Of a DNA stretch of 64,000 nt, positions 18,248 to 27,490 are shown in pieces. The stretch covers positions 1 through 64,000 of the forward strand of contig CAVYOD010000029.1 in NCBI GenBank assembly GCA_963770045.1. Reading direction: 5' to 3'. Source of the DNA: CAVYOD01 sp963770045 (GTDB taxonomy: Bacteria > Acidobacteriota > Aminicenantia > Aminicenantales > CAVYOD01). Under the pieces are notes generated by a model. It was not told where the DNA came from. It was given only the letters and a program-made list of their open reading frames with translations, and did not search any database. Made by a program: the position numbers and the translations under genes. The first letter of the stretch is position 1; each line of letters begins with the position of its first letter.

Positions 18248-19867
18248 TCAAACAGGAGGTCCTCTTGCTCCCAGAGAGAAAGGAGCTGCCTCCTGTTCTT
18301 CGGTCAGAGGCGCCGGCGCCTGGAGCCAAAGGCCCAGTGTTTTAGACCTCAGATAATGTTCGGCCACCCGGCTCTCGGCATAATCTCTGGCCGTCCTGGT
18401 TGAAATCAAAAACGGCCAATCTGAGCTCTCGAGCAGGAATTTTTCCCGGTAAAATTGCCTGAGAACTGTTTGGTTTTTGGGCCAAGGAAGTTTCTCAAGC
18501 CGGGAAGAGACGTCTTCGATCGCATAGATCTTCTCCCAGATCCAAGAGGTATCCTCGTTGAGCCAGATCCAATGGAATCCACCCTGCCCCCATGATCCTT
18601 CGGGGAGGGAGAGCCGAGTCTGGGGAGCGAGTCTCTCCAGGGACGCAGCGGCGGTCAAGCTTTGCACAGCTGTCCCGTTGAGTTTTTTGAGCACGAGATA
18701 GAGCCACTCCGGCCCTTCAAACCACCAGTGGCCGAAGAGTTCCGTATCATAGAGTGAGGCGATGATTCCCTCCTCTCTTTCTTTCAGGGATTGTAGGATA
18801 AGGCTGACGAAGTGCGAAGCGTTTTCTTCCAGCCGCTCTTTCACTTTTTCGGGCTGATAGGGCGACTTCTCAGCCAAGTCGACCGCGCTCGAAGTGATGC
18901 GCCAGTACCTCATCCCGCCCGGAAAATGTTTCTTGTGAAATTCCAAGTACCACCCATCGCCGGGATACCCCGCCTGCCTGCTCCAGACCTGGGACCCGGT
19001 CACCTCATCCCTTGCCAGGAAAGGCACATCGGAGGGGTAGGCACGATAGGGAAGATAGGAGCTCCGGGGGATCGTTTTCTCGGGATGATAGGTCTTCTGG
19101 AATTTATCCCAGAGCAGCCCGAGGGCGGGGAATCTTTCCATGTAGACCCCCTTGGCCTCTCCCCCTCTGAGGAGGTGAGCATCAATAAAAAAATAGGAGA
19201 TCCCCTCCCTGCCCAGAATCTCGTCGACTCCCCGCCGGGAATAAGCCTCTTTCTGGCCTAGCGGAGGCTTCCATTCGTAGCCCGGACGGTAGCCGCATTC
19301 GGGGAGCCAGAAACCTTTCGCCTCTTGGCCGAAAAAGGAGCGGTGGACATGCTTGCCCTGACGAACCTGGGCGCTGAGGCTCTCGTCGTCTCCCAGCAGA
19401 GGGAAATAGCCGTGCGTGGCAGCCGAGGTCAGGATCTCGATCGACCCCTCGTCCTGGAGGGACTTGAAGCCACTGATGAGGTCGGATTTGAACTTGCCAG
19501 AAAAATCCCGGTTGAGCTTTTCGTACCACTCTTCCCAAAAAATGGCTAAAGAGACGAGGCTCTTGTTCCCCGTTTTTTCAAAGTGGAGGCGGTCTGTGCG
19601 CGCGATCTCGCGCTTCATTTTCAGGTAGGCGGTAAATCCGTCCCTGAAACTCTGGCGCTTGAGCTGGTCCGCCAAAACGGGTGTGAAGCTGATATTGACT
19701 CGGGGTGGGATGCCCTCATCCCGCAATCGGCAAAAAACATCCAGCAGGGGAAGATAGCTCTCGGCCGCGGCCTCAAAGAGCCAATCCATCCCATGGGGCC
19801 AGCTTCCGTGAGCCAGCACGAAGGGAATGTGGCTGTGGAGGACGAGAGTAAAGTACTTATCGGTCAT
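18248..19867 (-). CDS. GH57 1,4-alpha-glucan branching enzyme
   Basis: A 539-residue GH57 (beta/alpha)7-barrel enzyme that introduces alpha-1,6 branches into glycogen. GH57 motif 1 is LVLHSHIPFV. The nucleophile motif is GFWLPECGYRPG, and the acid motif is ASLYDTELFGHWWFEG with the Asp in YDTE. The C-terminal DUF1957-like part (ending SRVAEHYLR) is typical of the branching enzyme subgroup, not the amylases. Its start overlaps the upstream GH57 glucanotransferase stop by 11 bases. It replaces the GH13-type GlgB, which is not seen here. Confidence 0.92.
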   Translation of the reverse strand: MTDKYFTLVLHSHIPFVLAHGSWPHGMDWLFEAAAESYLPLLDVFCRLRDEGIPPRVNISFTPVLADQLKRQSFRDGFTAYLKMKREIARTDRLHFEKTGNKSLVSLAIFWEEWYEKLNRDFSGKFKSDLISGFKSLQDEGSIEILTSAATHGYFPLLGDDESLSAQVRQGKHVHRSFFGQEAKGFWLPECGYRPGYEWKPPLGQKEAYSRRGVDEILGREGISYFFIDAHLLRGGEAKGVYMERFPALGLLWDKFQKTYHPEKTIPRSSYLPYRAYPSDVPFLARDEVTGSQVWSRQAGYPGDGWYLEFHKKHFPGGMRYWRITSSAVDLAEKSPYQPEKVKERLEENASHFVSLILQSLKEREEGIIASLYDTELFGHWWFEGPEWLYLVLKKLNGTAVQSLTAAASLERLAPQTRLSLPEGSWGQGGFHWIWLNEDTSWIWEKIYAIEDVSSRLEKLPWPKNQTVLRQFYREKFLLESSDWPFLISTRTARDYAESRVAEHYLRSKTLGLWLQAPAPLTEEQEAAPFSLGARGPPV

Positions 19868-21810
19868 TGATCCTGTTTATTCTAACCTCTGCCGAAAACT
19901 TATCGCCCTTGGTCAGGGCTATTCTCCAGAGCGGAAGCAGGCAAATTCCTTGAACAATTATATCATATCCTTCCTCTGATTGAGAAAGAGTCTGAAGCGG
20001 AAAATGCCAGAAATCGTCGGGCTGGGAAGCATGGAAACCAACCGATTTCAGGAAAATGACTTTTGGCGGCTCGGCAATTTCTGTCTCCTCAGGAAAAAAA
20101 GAAAAATTCCACTCCGATCCGAACAGGAGACCGACGTCTTTACCTGAAAGGTTCTCGATTTCGTAAGCAACTCGGATCTCTCCTCGTCCGGGCCGGATCG
20201 TTTTTTTGAGCCGGACCGAAATGGCCTCATTCCCGATCCGGACTCTGCCCTCGCGTTCCAACACCAGATTGTCTCCGGTCAGGTGGGGATTGTATTCTTG
20301 ATTGACGAAATCGCCCTGTTCGCTGTAGTCGACCCGCCGAAAGCTGTCCTGAGTTGTCCCGGGATGAAGAAAATGGTCCAGAGCTGAAAAACGGGGATAC
20401 CAGTCCGGATGAAGGAGCTCTTCTGCCTGGGGAGGAATCTCCTTGGCCAGCTCATGGATGCTCCTGCCCTCGCTTTTTTTATCTTCCCGGGCGACGAGGT
20501 AGGTTTCCCTCCGTCGCGAAAGAACATCGCAGATGTTGCGTGAGAGGGTCCGGTCATCGATCTCAACGATGCTCCCTCCAAAAGACGGTTTGATGAAGAG
20601 GTTGAACTCCTGGCCTCTTCGGAGGAATTCGTCCCTGCCGTCAAGGTCATAATCCAATTCACGCCAGCCCGGCTCGAGGTTGAGTTTTTCTTCGGCCAGG
20701 AGCAAATGGCGGTAGGCTGCCCCCCTGAGATGCGGCAGATACAGACCTCCAAAAACTCCCGTGCCAGTACGGATCATTGCCCTGCGCCTGGTAGAGTTGC
20801 CGGCGGGACTCCTCATCATCAGGCTTTTTCCCCAGCTCGCGGGAGACGAGGATCATGCGCTTGTGAAGATGGTTGCTTTCAGGGTACTTGAGAAGGAAAT
20901 CGCGGAAAAATCCACCCCGCAAAAAGCGTTTGGCCTGGGGCGGGATCCGCCCTTTCAAGGATTCAAAAATCTCGTGCTCTTCCGGCTCCAATACCCATCC
21001 CATCATCTCTTCATAGGAGGCGGGTGGCAGATAGACTCGTCCCGCAGGTGGGTGCTCGTCGAGATATTCGGAAAAGGTCGCGGTGCGGATGTTTTCCTTT
21101 TCCAGAAAGGTGAGGAAGGCTTTGAGCCAGCCCTCTTTATAGACCCACTTGTGGGTGCCGGGCCAAAGGCCGAATTTCTCGCCGTCATCACCGAGGATGG
21201 CTGTGCCGCTTTGCCCGCCGATTTCCTGGAAATGAGCCCTGATCTCGTCGAGACTACGGAAAGGAATCAGGTAACGAAGCTTTTTGTCGATCGGGAAAAG
21301 GCGCAAAGGGAATCCTTCTTCCTCAGTTATATAGGAAGTATGGATATTTTTGACCCCGGCGTAATGGAAGTGTTCTTCGTCAAGAAGGGAATACTCGATT
21401 CCGGCCCGGGCAAGGGGTTTCGCAAGATGGGGTTCCCAGACTCTTTCCGCCAACCAAGCTCCCCTCGGCCTTGTCCCGAAGTTCTCCTCAAGAAAGCGGT
21501 TCATCATCTCGACCTGCCCCAGCTTGTCCTCGGTGGGGATGAGGGAGAGGATCGGCTCATAGAACCCTCCGCCCAGGAGCTCGACCCGGCGCTCTTGGAC
21601 CAACTCGCTGACGATGTCCCAGCACTCTCTCTCCTTCTCGACCATGTACTCCCAGAGCGGGCCGGAGAAATGAAGCGTCCACCGGAAAGCCGGGTGTTCT
21701 TTGGCCTCACGCAGAAAGGGCAGGTAGCTGTCCCGGAAGGCTTTCTCCAAAACGAACTCGAAATTGCCGACGGGCTGGTGATTGTGGACGGCGAAAAGAA
21801 AAGTGACCAT
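19857..21810 (-). CDS. GH57 4-alpha-glucanotransferase/alpha-amylase, frameshifted
   Basis: Transfers or hydrolyses alpha-1,4-glucan chains. Motif 1 is AVHNHQPVGNF, the nucleophile region is GAWLAERVWEPHLAK, and the acid region is ILGDDGEKFGLWPGTHKWVY. The C-terminal part has the DUF1925/DUF1926-type beta-sandwich domains, including the VNQEYN and GSEWNFSFF segments. An extra G in the run 20758-20760 splits it into frames 20659-21810 and 19857-20819. Corrected, it reads NDPYWHGVFGGLYLPHLRG over 650 residues, close to archaeal 4-alpha-glucanotransferases. Glucanotransferase is favoured over amylase on length and domain content, but the substrate is not proven. It is two bases downstream of the M28 peptidase gene. 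Confidence 0.92.
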
Positions 21811-21812
21811 GG

Positions 21813-23235
21813 TCAGATTCCCTCTTGGGCGAGGAAGTAAGCCAGGGCGGCCATGGCGATGGCTCCCAGCTCCAACTCCCTGGGATTGACGGAGGAGAGC
21901 ACATCCAGGGCCGAGTGATGAACGTCAAAATAGCGCTGAGAGTCTGTGGTCAGGCCGATGGTGCAGGCTCCCTGCGCGGCCAAGGGCCCGATGTCGACTC
22001 CCCCTCCTCCCGGCCGGATGCCGGAAATCAGGCCCAGAGGTTTGAAGTAGGCCTCCCAAGTCTTGAGCTTGTTTAGCACGGAGGCGTTGCCACCTGCGGA
22101 AAACCCCAGCGGCAGGAATCCGCCTCGGTCGGATTCTATGGCCGCGAGGTGCTTTTCTTTTTTGCGGTTTTCTTGCGCGGCGTAATCTCTTCCGCCCGAC
22201 CCACCGAATTCTTCGTTCATGAAGAGAACGCCCCGTATGCTCCGTCTCGGCGCGAGACCGAGGGACTTGATAAGGGAGAGCGCCTCCAACACTTGAGCGC
22301 AGCCCGCGCCGTCGTCGTGCGCCCCAGTGCCGAGGTCCCAGCTATCCAGATGCGCGCCGAGAAGGATGATCTCCTTGGGTTTCTCTAGGCCTGTCATCTG
22401 GCCCAAGACATTCGCCGAAATGACAGGCGGGAGTTCCTCGCAGCCGAGGTTCAAATTTATGACCAGACCGGGCTCTTTTTCAAGGAGATGAGCTAAGAAT
22501 TCCGCATCACTCGTGCTGATGGCCGCAGCCGGGATCCTGGTCACCCCGGGCGCGTAGCGCAGCATCCCGGTGTGAGGAAAATCATCGATTCGCAATGTCA
22601 ACGACCGGACCAGGACGGCCAGCGCTCCCTCTTTGGCCGCTTCAATCGCCCCCTGGGTTCTGTATTGGCCGGCTTCCCCATAAGCCTGAAAAGTGTCCAG
22701 ATAAGTCCGGTCCATCGGCTTGTTGTAAAATACAATCTTATCCTTGGCCTCTCCTCCCCTCTTGTGCAATTCCTCAAATGACCCGACTTCGAGGACCGGC
22801 GCGGACAGGCCCGTTTCCGGAGTGGGAACGCTCCCGCCGAGGGCAGTGATTGCCAAAGCCCGAGTGCCGGTCATTGCGGATTGCGTGATCCTCGCTTCAT
22901 GGATCGCTCCCCGGACCCACCGTTGGACGGAAACTGGTTCGAGGAGCCACGAGGTCGAGCCCAAGATCCGTGAGGGTCTGGCGCATCAGTTCCACGGCTG
23001 CCGCCGCTTGCGGCGAACCCGTCAGCCTCGGCCCGATGGCCGTCAGCTGTCTCAGATAATCATAAGCTCCTTCCCGGCGAAGCCCGGCCGCTCTCGCCTT
23101 CTCCACGAACTCTGAGAAAGGCAAAACTCGATTTTTCTCTTGGGCTGCGAGGTCCGCCACCACATAGGCGAGCGTTATAAATACCAAGATAGGCAGATAA
23201 GCTTTGTGCTTCAAGCTGATTTGTCGATTTTCCAT
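21813..23235 (-). CDS. Secreted M28-family zinc peptidase (carboxypeptidase Q-like), frameshifted
   Basis: A two-zinc exopeptidase expected outside the cytoplasm. The N-terminus has a membrane/signal segment (AYLPILVFITLAYVVADLAA) and the pre-domain. A PA-like insert is followed by the catalytic domain: LLGAHLDSWDLGTGAHDDGA supplies the first His and bridging Asp, FMNEEFGGSGG the Glu pair, ESDRGG the next Asp, and VHHSALD the last His. One extra G at 22947-22948 splits it into frames 22897-23235 and 21813-22964. Corrected, it reads LDLVLLEPVSVQRWVRG over 473 residues. It may share a transcript with the downstream GH57 genes, a functional link that is not obvious. Confidence 0.9.
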
Positions 23236-23305
23236 TCAGATGACTCCTCGGTCCGGAAGTCCCTCACCATACACATTTCAAGGGCGCACGGATGAGCTTC
23301 CATCG

Positions 23306-23551
23306 TCATCCCAGCCAAAAAAATTTTACTCTTAAGCGGGGCTGACCAAACGGAAGCGAGAGACGAGATGGGCTATTTCTTCTCTCTTTTTTCCCTTTTT
23401 GGTTCTTATCCTGCTCTTCCTTCCAATAATCCAGACACTCGATGCTGCAAAAATTCAGCACATATTCTTCTCCTTCGGGATGAAGAGCAGCCGCCTTGGG
23501 GATCTCTTTCTTGCAGACGTCGCAGGCGATCATCTTTTCTTGATCGGTCAT
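23306..23551 (-). CDS. Small zinc-ribbon-like protein (DUF3330-type)
   Basis: An 81-residue protein with two cysteine pairs: ACDVCKKEIPKAAAL and FCSIECLDYWKE. This is typical of short treble-clef or zinc-ribbon proteins similar to DUF3330/YHS-like families. The C-terminal 30 residues are basic and low in complexity. It lies 34 bases downstream of the LigD-type phosphoesterase gene on the same strand. Function unknown. Confidence 0.6.
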   Translation of the reverse strand: MTDQEKMIACDVCKKEIPKAAALHPEGEEYVLNFCSIECLDYWKEEQDKNQKGKKERRNSPSRLSLPFGQPRLRVKFFWLG

Positions 23552-23585
23552 CTTTCCCTCCCTTCGAGAATCCTGATCCGCACTC

Positions 23586-24077
23586 TCAGCCTGGATGCTC
23601 TTTATGCTTAAAGAGCAGCCAGTTCTTGTCCTGCGGATTCTTGGATCTGAGCTTGATCAGGGCATACATCCCCTTCAATTTCCTCCCCTTGATGCGGACC
23701 AGCCATTTGGCCGCATCTCTTTCAATAAGTAGATAGGTCCCCCGGTCCCAGATCTTGACCGTCCCGGCCCCATAAGTCCCCTTGGGGATCGTCCCTTTAA
23801 AATCCTTATAGCTCAGCGGGTGGTCTTCGGTCTGGACGGCCAGTCTCTTGATCCCTTCCTCGAGCGGGGGTTCCTTGGGGATCGCCCAGCTTTTGAGCAC
23901 CATTTCGTCATCCTCTTCTGCTTCCAGCCGAAAGTCGTAGTGATGACGAGAGGCGTGATGTTCCTGAATGAGATAGACGAGACCCTTTGATTTTCCCCTC
24001 TCCGGCTTCCGGTTTCCTTCCTTCGGCTCGGGAGTCTTGGCGAAATTTCGTTTGGCTTTGTATTCTTTTAGCGACAT
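23586..24077 (-). CDS. Stand-alone LigD-type 3'-phosphoesterase domain protein
   Basis: A 163-residue protein equivalent to the phosphoesterase module of DNA ligase D, which trims 3' ribonucleotides and phosphates at DNA ends. Conserved features are YLIQEHHASRHHYDFRLE with the metal-binding His/Asp residues, the KSWAIPKEPP block, TEDHPLSYKDFKGTIPKG and YGAGTVKIWD. A basic N-terminal leader of about 30 residues precedes the domain. No ligase, polymerase module or Ku gene is present in the window. It is 24 bases downstream of the AICAR formyltransferase gene, so shared transcription is possible. Confidence 0.92.
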   Translation of the reverse strand: MSLKEYKAKRNFAKTPEPKEGNRKPERGKSKGLVYLIQEHHASRHHYDFRLEAEEDDEMVLKSWAIPKEPPLEEGIKRLAVQTEDHPLSYKDFKGTIPKGTYGAGTVKIWDRGTYLLIERDAAKWLVRIKGRKLKGMYALIKLRSKNPQDKNWLLFKHKEHPG

Positions 24078-24101
24078 CGTTTGTCTGCCCGGTGCAAAAT
24101 C

Positions 24102-25181
24102 TCACCTGTGGAGGAAGCAGCGTTCACAATCGGTTTCTCCGGGTCGGCGGGTCACGATCATGGCCAGCCCGAGCTCATCAGCTTTTTCGATCACTTCCTG
24201 ATCGCGGATGGAGCCCAGCGGATAGATGATCGCTGTGATGCCGTTCCCGGCCGCCAGTTCGACCACATCCGCAAACGGCATAAACGCGTCTGAAGCCATG
24301 ACGCATCCGTCGGGTCCGTATCCCCGTCGAGAGAAACGGATGGCATCCTCTGCCGCGTCGATCCGGCTTCTCTGGCCGGAGCCTACGCCGTGGACCTTAT
24401 CAGCCTGCCCAATGACGACGGCATTGGAGCGGGTAAAGCAGGAGACAGTCCAGGCGAGCAGTGCCGCCTGGATTTCCTCCTGGCCGGGCTTTCTCGCGGA
24501 GACCACATCCACCGATTCCGGTCCGGTTATCCTGGAATTGAATCTCTTTTGGACAAGGAGTCCGCCGGCCACGCGCTTGAACTCCAGGCCGTTATCGACT
24601 GAGGCTTCGGTCAGGGCACTTCCCATCTTGACGACCCGGAGAGTTTTTCGCCCGGCCAGCACTTCCAGCGCTCGGGGGGTGAAGCCGGGGGCGTAAACAA
24701 CCTCGATATTCCTGGGGCTCTCGATGAGCAATCCGGCCAGCTCTTCTGTGACCGTGAAACTGAAAACATCGACGCTTCCGAAATTCGAGAGCGGATCGCA
24801 TTTCCAGGCCTTTTCAAAGGCCTCCACAGGAGTCGTGCCTATGGCCGCTCCGCTGGGCATCTCATGCTTGATCAAGGCGCAGACCAGTCCTGCCGGACGG
24901 ACCTCGGTCAATTTGCGGACGAGCCTTTGCCCCAGGTCCATATCTCCCACATTGATATAGCTCAGACCTTTGGTCCCCTCCTGGAGGACCTCCATCGTGG
25001 CCATGTTCGGTCCTGAAGCTCCAGGTTCCTGGAAGAATGCGGCCGGATAGCCAGGGTTTTCGCCATAGCGCATGGAGAGCTTTTTCACGAAGACCTGGCC
25101 GCCGAAATTCAGCGTCTCCGGGAAATCCTCTTTGACCTTGGTTGAATACTGCCGACGAGAGGCTTTATCCACTTTGTCCAT
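24102..25181 (-). CDS. Stand-alone AICAR formyltransferase (PurH C-terminal domain type)
   Basis: Adds a formyl group from 10-formyl-THF to AICAR, the ninth purine step. The 359 residues match only the C-terminal transformylase part of PurH; the N-terminal MGS-like cyclohydrolase domain is absent. Family landmarks are RYGENPGYPAAFF, the GLSYINVGDMD segment, the active-site KHEMPSG (Lys-His kept; Asn and Cys of the usual KHxNPCG changed), GYGPDGCVMASDAFMPFADV and PLGSIRDQEVIEKADELGLA. It overlaps the upstream purO gene by 17 bases, and PurO supplies the missing cyclohydrolase step. The substitutions in the active-site loop leave some doubt about activity. Confidence 0.88.
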   Translation of the reverse strand: MDKVDKASRRQYSTKVKEDFPETLNFGGQVFVKKLSMRYGENPGYPAAFFQEPGASGPNMATMEVLQEGTKGLSYINVGDMDLGQRLVRKLTEVRPAGLVCALIKHEMPSGAAIGTTPVEAFEKAWKCDPLSNFGSVDVFSFTVTEELAGLLIESPRNIEVVYAPGFTPRALEVLAGRKTLRVVKMGSALTEASVDNGLEFKRVAGGLLVQKRFNSRITGPESVDVVSARKPGQEEIQAALLAWTVSCFTRSNAVVIGQADKVHGVGSGQRSRIDAAEDAIRFSRRGYGPDGCVMASDAFMPFADVVELAAGNGITAIIYPLGSIRDQEVIEKADELGLAMIVTRRPGETDCERCFLHR

Positions 25182-25962
25182 GGGATTTTGTCATCCTTGA
25201 AGCGCGGTTGATAATGAAAATTCCTGAAGCTTCCTTCCTGAGGCTTTTAGAGAAAACGCAGGCGACGGCCACCCTCAGATCACGCCCGCCGTTTTTGGGC
25301 TCCAGAGCTTTGTAAACGGCCTCGGCCAGGCCTTTGGCCGTACTCTGGACAACGGTGAGTTCCAAGGGGCTCGAACTGAAGGGTCGGAGCGGGTCTTCGT
25401 TTTCACCGCTATAAGTGCTGATCAGCTTCCCCTGACCTGGGCTCAAAACGAAATCGAAAACCGCTTTTTGGGAACTCCCATCCTCGCCGCGCCTGACGAT
25501 TCCAAGTGCCGCCTCAAATGAGGAAAGGAGGCATCCGCCGATGCGAGGGGTAAAGATGGGGGGGTCGGGTTCATAGTCCCAATTCCTCAGGGCCCGGCTC
25601 AGGATTCTTTTGGGCTGGGCTGTTTTCCCCAACTGCTCATCGATGCTGGGTGTCTGATTCCCATTGCTGACCACGATGGCGCGCGAAAAAATGATCGCCG
25701 GATAGATGAGAAGTTCGGGATCCCCTTTTTTTAGGACATCCTGATCAGTCGGCTGGGTCATGATTCGGTCCCCGATGAGCTCCAATTTCCTAGCCTGACT
25801 GGAGGGAGACCTTCCCGTTATTCCGTAGACAACGATGCCCTGCTCGCCGATTTCATCCCTGCCAAGGATAATAAAGCGTCCCGGATAGACCATGGCGGAG
25901 AGGGGCGATAGATCTCTAGACAACAGTACTCCTATGCGGCGGTTACTTCTTATTGATAACAT
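25165..25962 (-). CDS. purO: IMP cyclohydrolase, PurO type
   Basis: Closes FAICAR to IMP, the last purine step, using the archaeal-type enzyme fold (Ntn-hydrolase-like). The 265 residues show YPGRFIILGRDEIG, VVYGITGRSPSSQARKLEL, LLIYPAIIF followed by AIVVSNGNQT, and TPRIGG, all matching the PurO family. The ATG at 25962 is used; ATG 25893, directly before VYPGRF, is the main alternative. No clear ribosome site precedes either. Its end overlaps the AICAR formyltransferase by 17 bases, so the pair replaces a fused PurH. Upstream lies a heptamer repeat. Confidence 0.88.
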   Translation of the reverse strand: MLSIRSNRRIGVLLSRDLSPLSAMVYPGRFIILGRDEIGEQGIVVYGITGRSPSSQARKLELIGDRIMTQPTDQDVLKKGDPELLIYPAIIFSRAIVVSNGNQTPSIDEQLGKTAQPKRILSRALRNWDYEPDPPIFTPRIGGCLLSSFEAALGIVRRGEDGSSQKAVFDFVLSPGQGKLISTYSGENEDPLRPFSSSPLELTVVQSTAKGLAEAVYKALEPKNGGRDLRVAVACVFSKSLRKEASGIFIINRASRMTKSHGQSG

Positions 25963-25999
25963 ACGAAAAGGGGTAAGTCAAAAAAACCTTCGCCAAGCA

Positions 26000-26034
26000 A
26001 CTGCTCACTGCTCAGTGTTCACGGCTCACTTTCT
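26000..26034. repeat. Heptamer repeat cluster (reverse orientation)
   Basis: CTGCTCA-CTGCTCA-GTGTTCA-CGGCTCA units lie between the divergent purO and LOG genes. This is the reverse complement of the units at 6418-6451 and 33209-33234. Confidence 0.65.
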
Positions 26035-26044
26035 TGGAGCGTTC

Positions 26045-26073
26045 TTGTATTGGCGGCGCGATTCGGATAGAAT
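26045..26073 (+). promoter_or_regulatory. Sigma70-type promoter for the LOG-family gene
   Basis: TTGTAT (26045-26050), 17 bases and TAGAAT (26068-26073). The predicted start is near 26080, followed by GAGGTGG before ATG 26099. Confidence 0.55.
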
Positions 26074-26098
26074 TCCGTTCTCAAGAATTGAGGTGGAC

Positions 26099-26824
26099 AT
26101 GCGCGAAAATCCCGTAGAAGCCTTTAAAAACGCCGAGTTCTTGGCTTCCCCCGAGGCTCGGACACTAAGAATTCTCAGCGAATACCTCGAGCCCATGGTC
26201 AGGTTGGACACTTACAAAGTCAACAGCACCGTCCTTTTTCTGGGCTCTTCAAGGGTTTCGACGGAGAAGCAGAGCGTCTTTTTTGCCAAGTTCTACCGGG
26301 AATCCGAAGAATTGGCTTATTTGCTGGCCCGTTGGGCGATCAAGCTCAAGCCAAAGGGAAAGAATTTCGTCGTTTGCACCGGAGGAGGGCCAGGCTTGAT
26401 GGAGGCTGCCAATCGTGGAGCCTCGCAGGCGGGAGGACGGACGATCGGGATGAACATCTCGCTCCCGGAAGAACAGGCCCCGAATCCCTATATCTCGCCC
26501 GAGCTGTCTTTCCTTTTTCATTATTTTTTCATGAGGAAATTCTGGCTGATCAGCAAGGCCAAGGCCGTGGTCGCTTTTCCGGGAGGGTTCGGGACGATGG
26601 ATGAGCTTTTTGAGACGCTGACTCTCATTCAAACGGGGAAAATCGCCAAGAAAGACCTGGCCGTAATCCTGTATGGTGAAGAATTCTGGAAAAAGATCAT
26701 CCGCTGGGATGACCTGGTGCGCCTGGGGTTGATCGGCCCTCAGGACAAAGATCTCTTTCGCTTCTGTTCGACGCCCCGTGAAGCGTTTGCTTTTTTAAAA
26801 GCACGGTTGAAGCGCCATCTCTGA
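26099..26824 (+). CDS. LOG-family protein (lysine decarboxylase-like Rossmann fold, phosphoribohydrolase-like)
   Basis: A 241-residue member of the LOG/TIGR00730 family. Characterised members release the base from nucleoside 5'-monophosphates such as cytokinin ribotides. Signature motifs are CTGGGPGLMEAANRGA and FPGGFGTMDELFETLTLIQTG. ATG 26099 is chosen over longer in-frame starts because it follows GAGGTGG and has a promoter just upstream. Six bases separate it from the RlpA gene, so both are probably in one operon. The cellular substrate is not known. Confidence 0.92.
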   Translation: MRENPVEAFKNAEFLASPEARTLRILSEYLEPMVRLDTYKVNSTVLFLGSSRVSTEKQSVFFAKFYRESEELAYLLARWAIKLKPKGKNFVVCTGGGPGLMEAANRGASQAGGRTIGMNISLPEEQAPNPYISPELSFLFHYFFMRKFWLISKAKAVVAFPGGFGTMDELFETLTLIQTGKIAKKDLAVILYGEEFWKKIIRWDDLVRLGLIGPQDKDLFRFCSTPREAFAFLKARLKRHL

Positions 26825-26830
26825 AAGGAG

Positions 26831-27488
26831 TTGGAGGACCTGACGATCCCGAGTTCCTTGAGAGGCTTGAAGAGCAAAAAAGTCCTGGGTCTGTTTATTA
26901 TCCTGGCCGCGGTTTCCTGCGCCCGGGTCCGGTGGCTCCCCCCGCCCCTAGTCCAAACCGGCCTCGCTTCCTGGTATGGGCCGGATTTCCACGGTAAGGC
27001 CACCTCGAATAAAGAGATCTACAACATGTACGATCTCACAGCGGCCCACAATACTTTGCCCTTTGGGACTAATGTCATGGTGACCAACCTGGACAACGGA
27101 AAGTCTGTCGTCGTCCGGATCAATGACCGGGGTCCTTTTGTTGGGAACCGGATCATCGACCTCTCCTTCGCCGCCGCCAGGGTCCTCGGCATGGTCGGGA
27201 CCGGCACCGCGCCCGTCAAGATCGAGGTGTTGGGCGCTGTTTCACCCCTTCCTTCTTCTCCGGCCTGCTGCGTTCAAGTGGGATCGTTCGTGGTGAAGGA
27301 TAATGCCCTGGCCCTTCAACGCACGCTGCAAGAAAAGTACGACGGCGTCTATGTCTCTATCTTTCGGACTTCGTATCAAACCTATTTCAGGGTGCGAATC
27401 AAGGCCGGAGACAAGAATGACGCCCTGAGGAATCGCAGAGAGAGTCTCCGCCGAAGGTATTCCGGTCATCATTCTCGAAGAGCGCTGA
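26831..27488 (+). CDS. rlpA: RlpA-like septal ring lipoprotein with SPOR domain, frameshifted near the 3' end
   Basis: RlpA proteins are outer-envelope lytic transglycosylases that act on denuded peptidoglycan. A lipoprotein signal (LFIILAAVSC) is followed by the double-psi barrel: GLASWYGPDFHGKATSNKE, YDLTAAHNTLPFGT and RINDRGPFVGNRIIDLS with the Asp and His region. A C-terminal SPOR domain begins at CVQVGSFVVKDNA. One extra A at 27431-27432 breaks the SPOR domain. Without it the protein ends DALRIAERVSAEGIPVIILE followed by ER and a stop at 27488, 218 residues. The uncorrected frame runs on to 27799 across the opposite gene. The start is taken as TTG 26831, with TTG 26858 possible. Confidence 0.88.
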
Positions 27489-27490
27489 AG

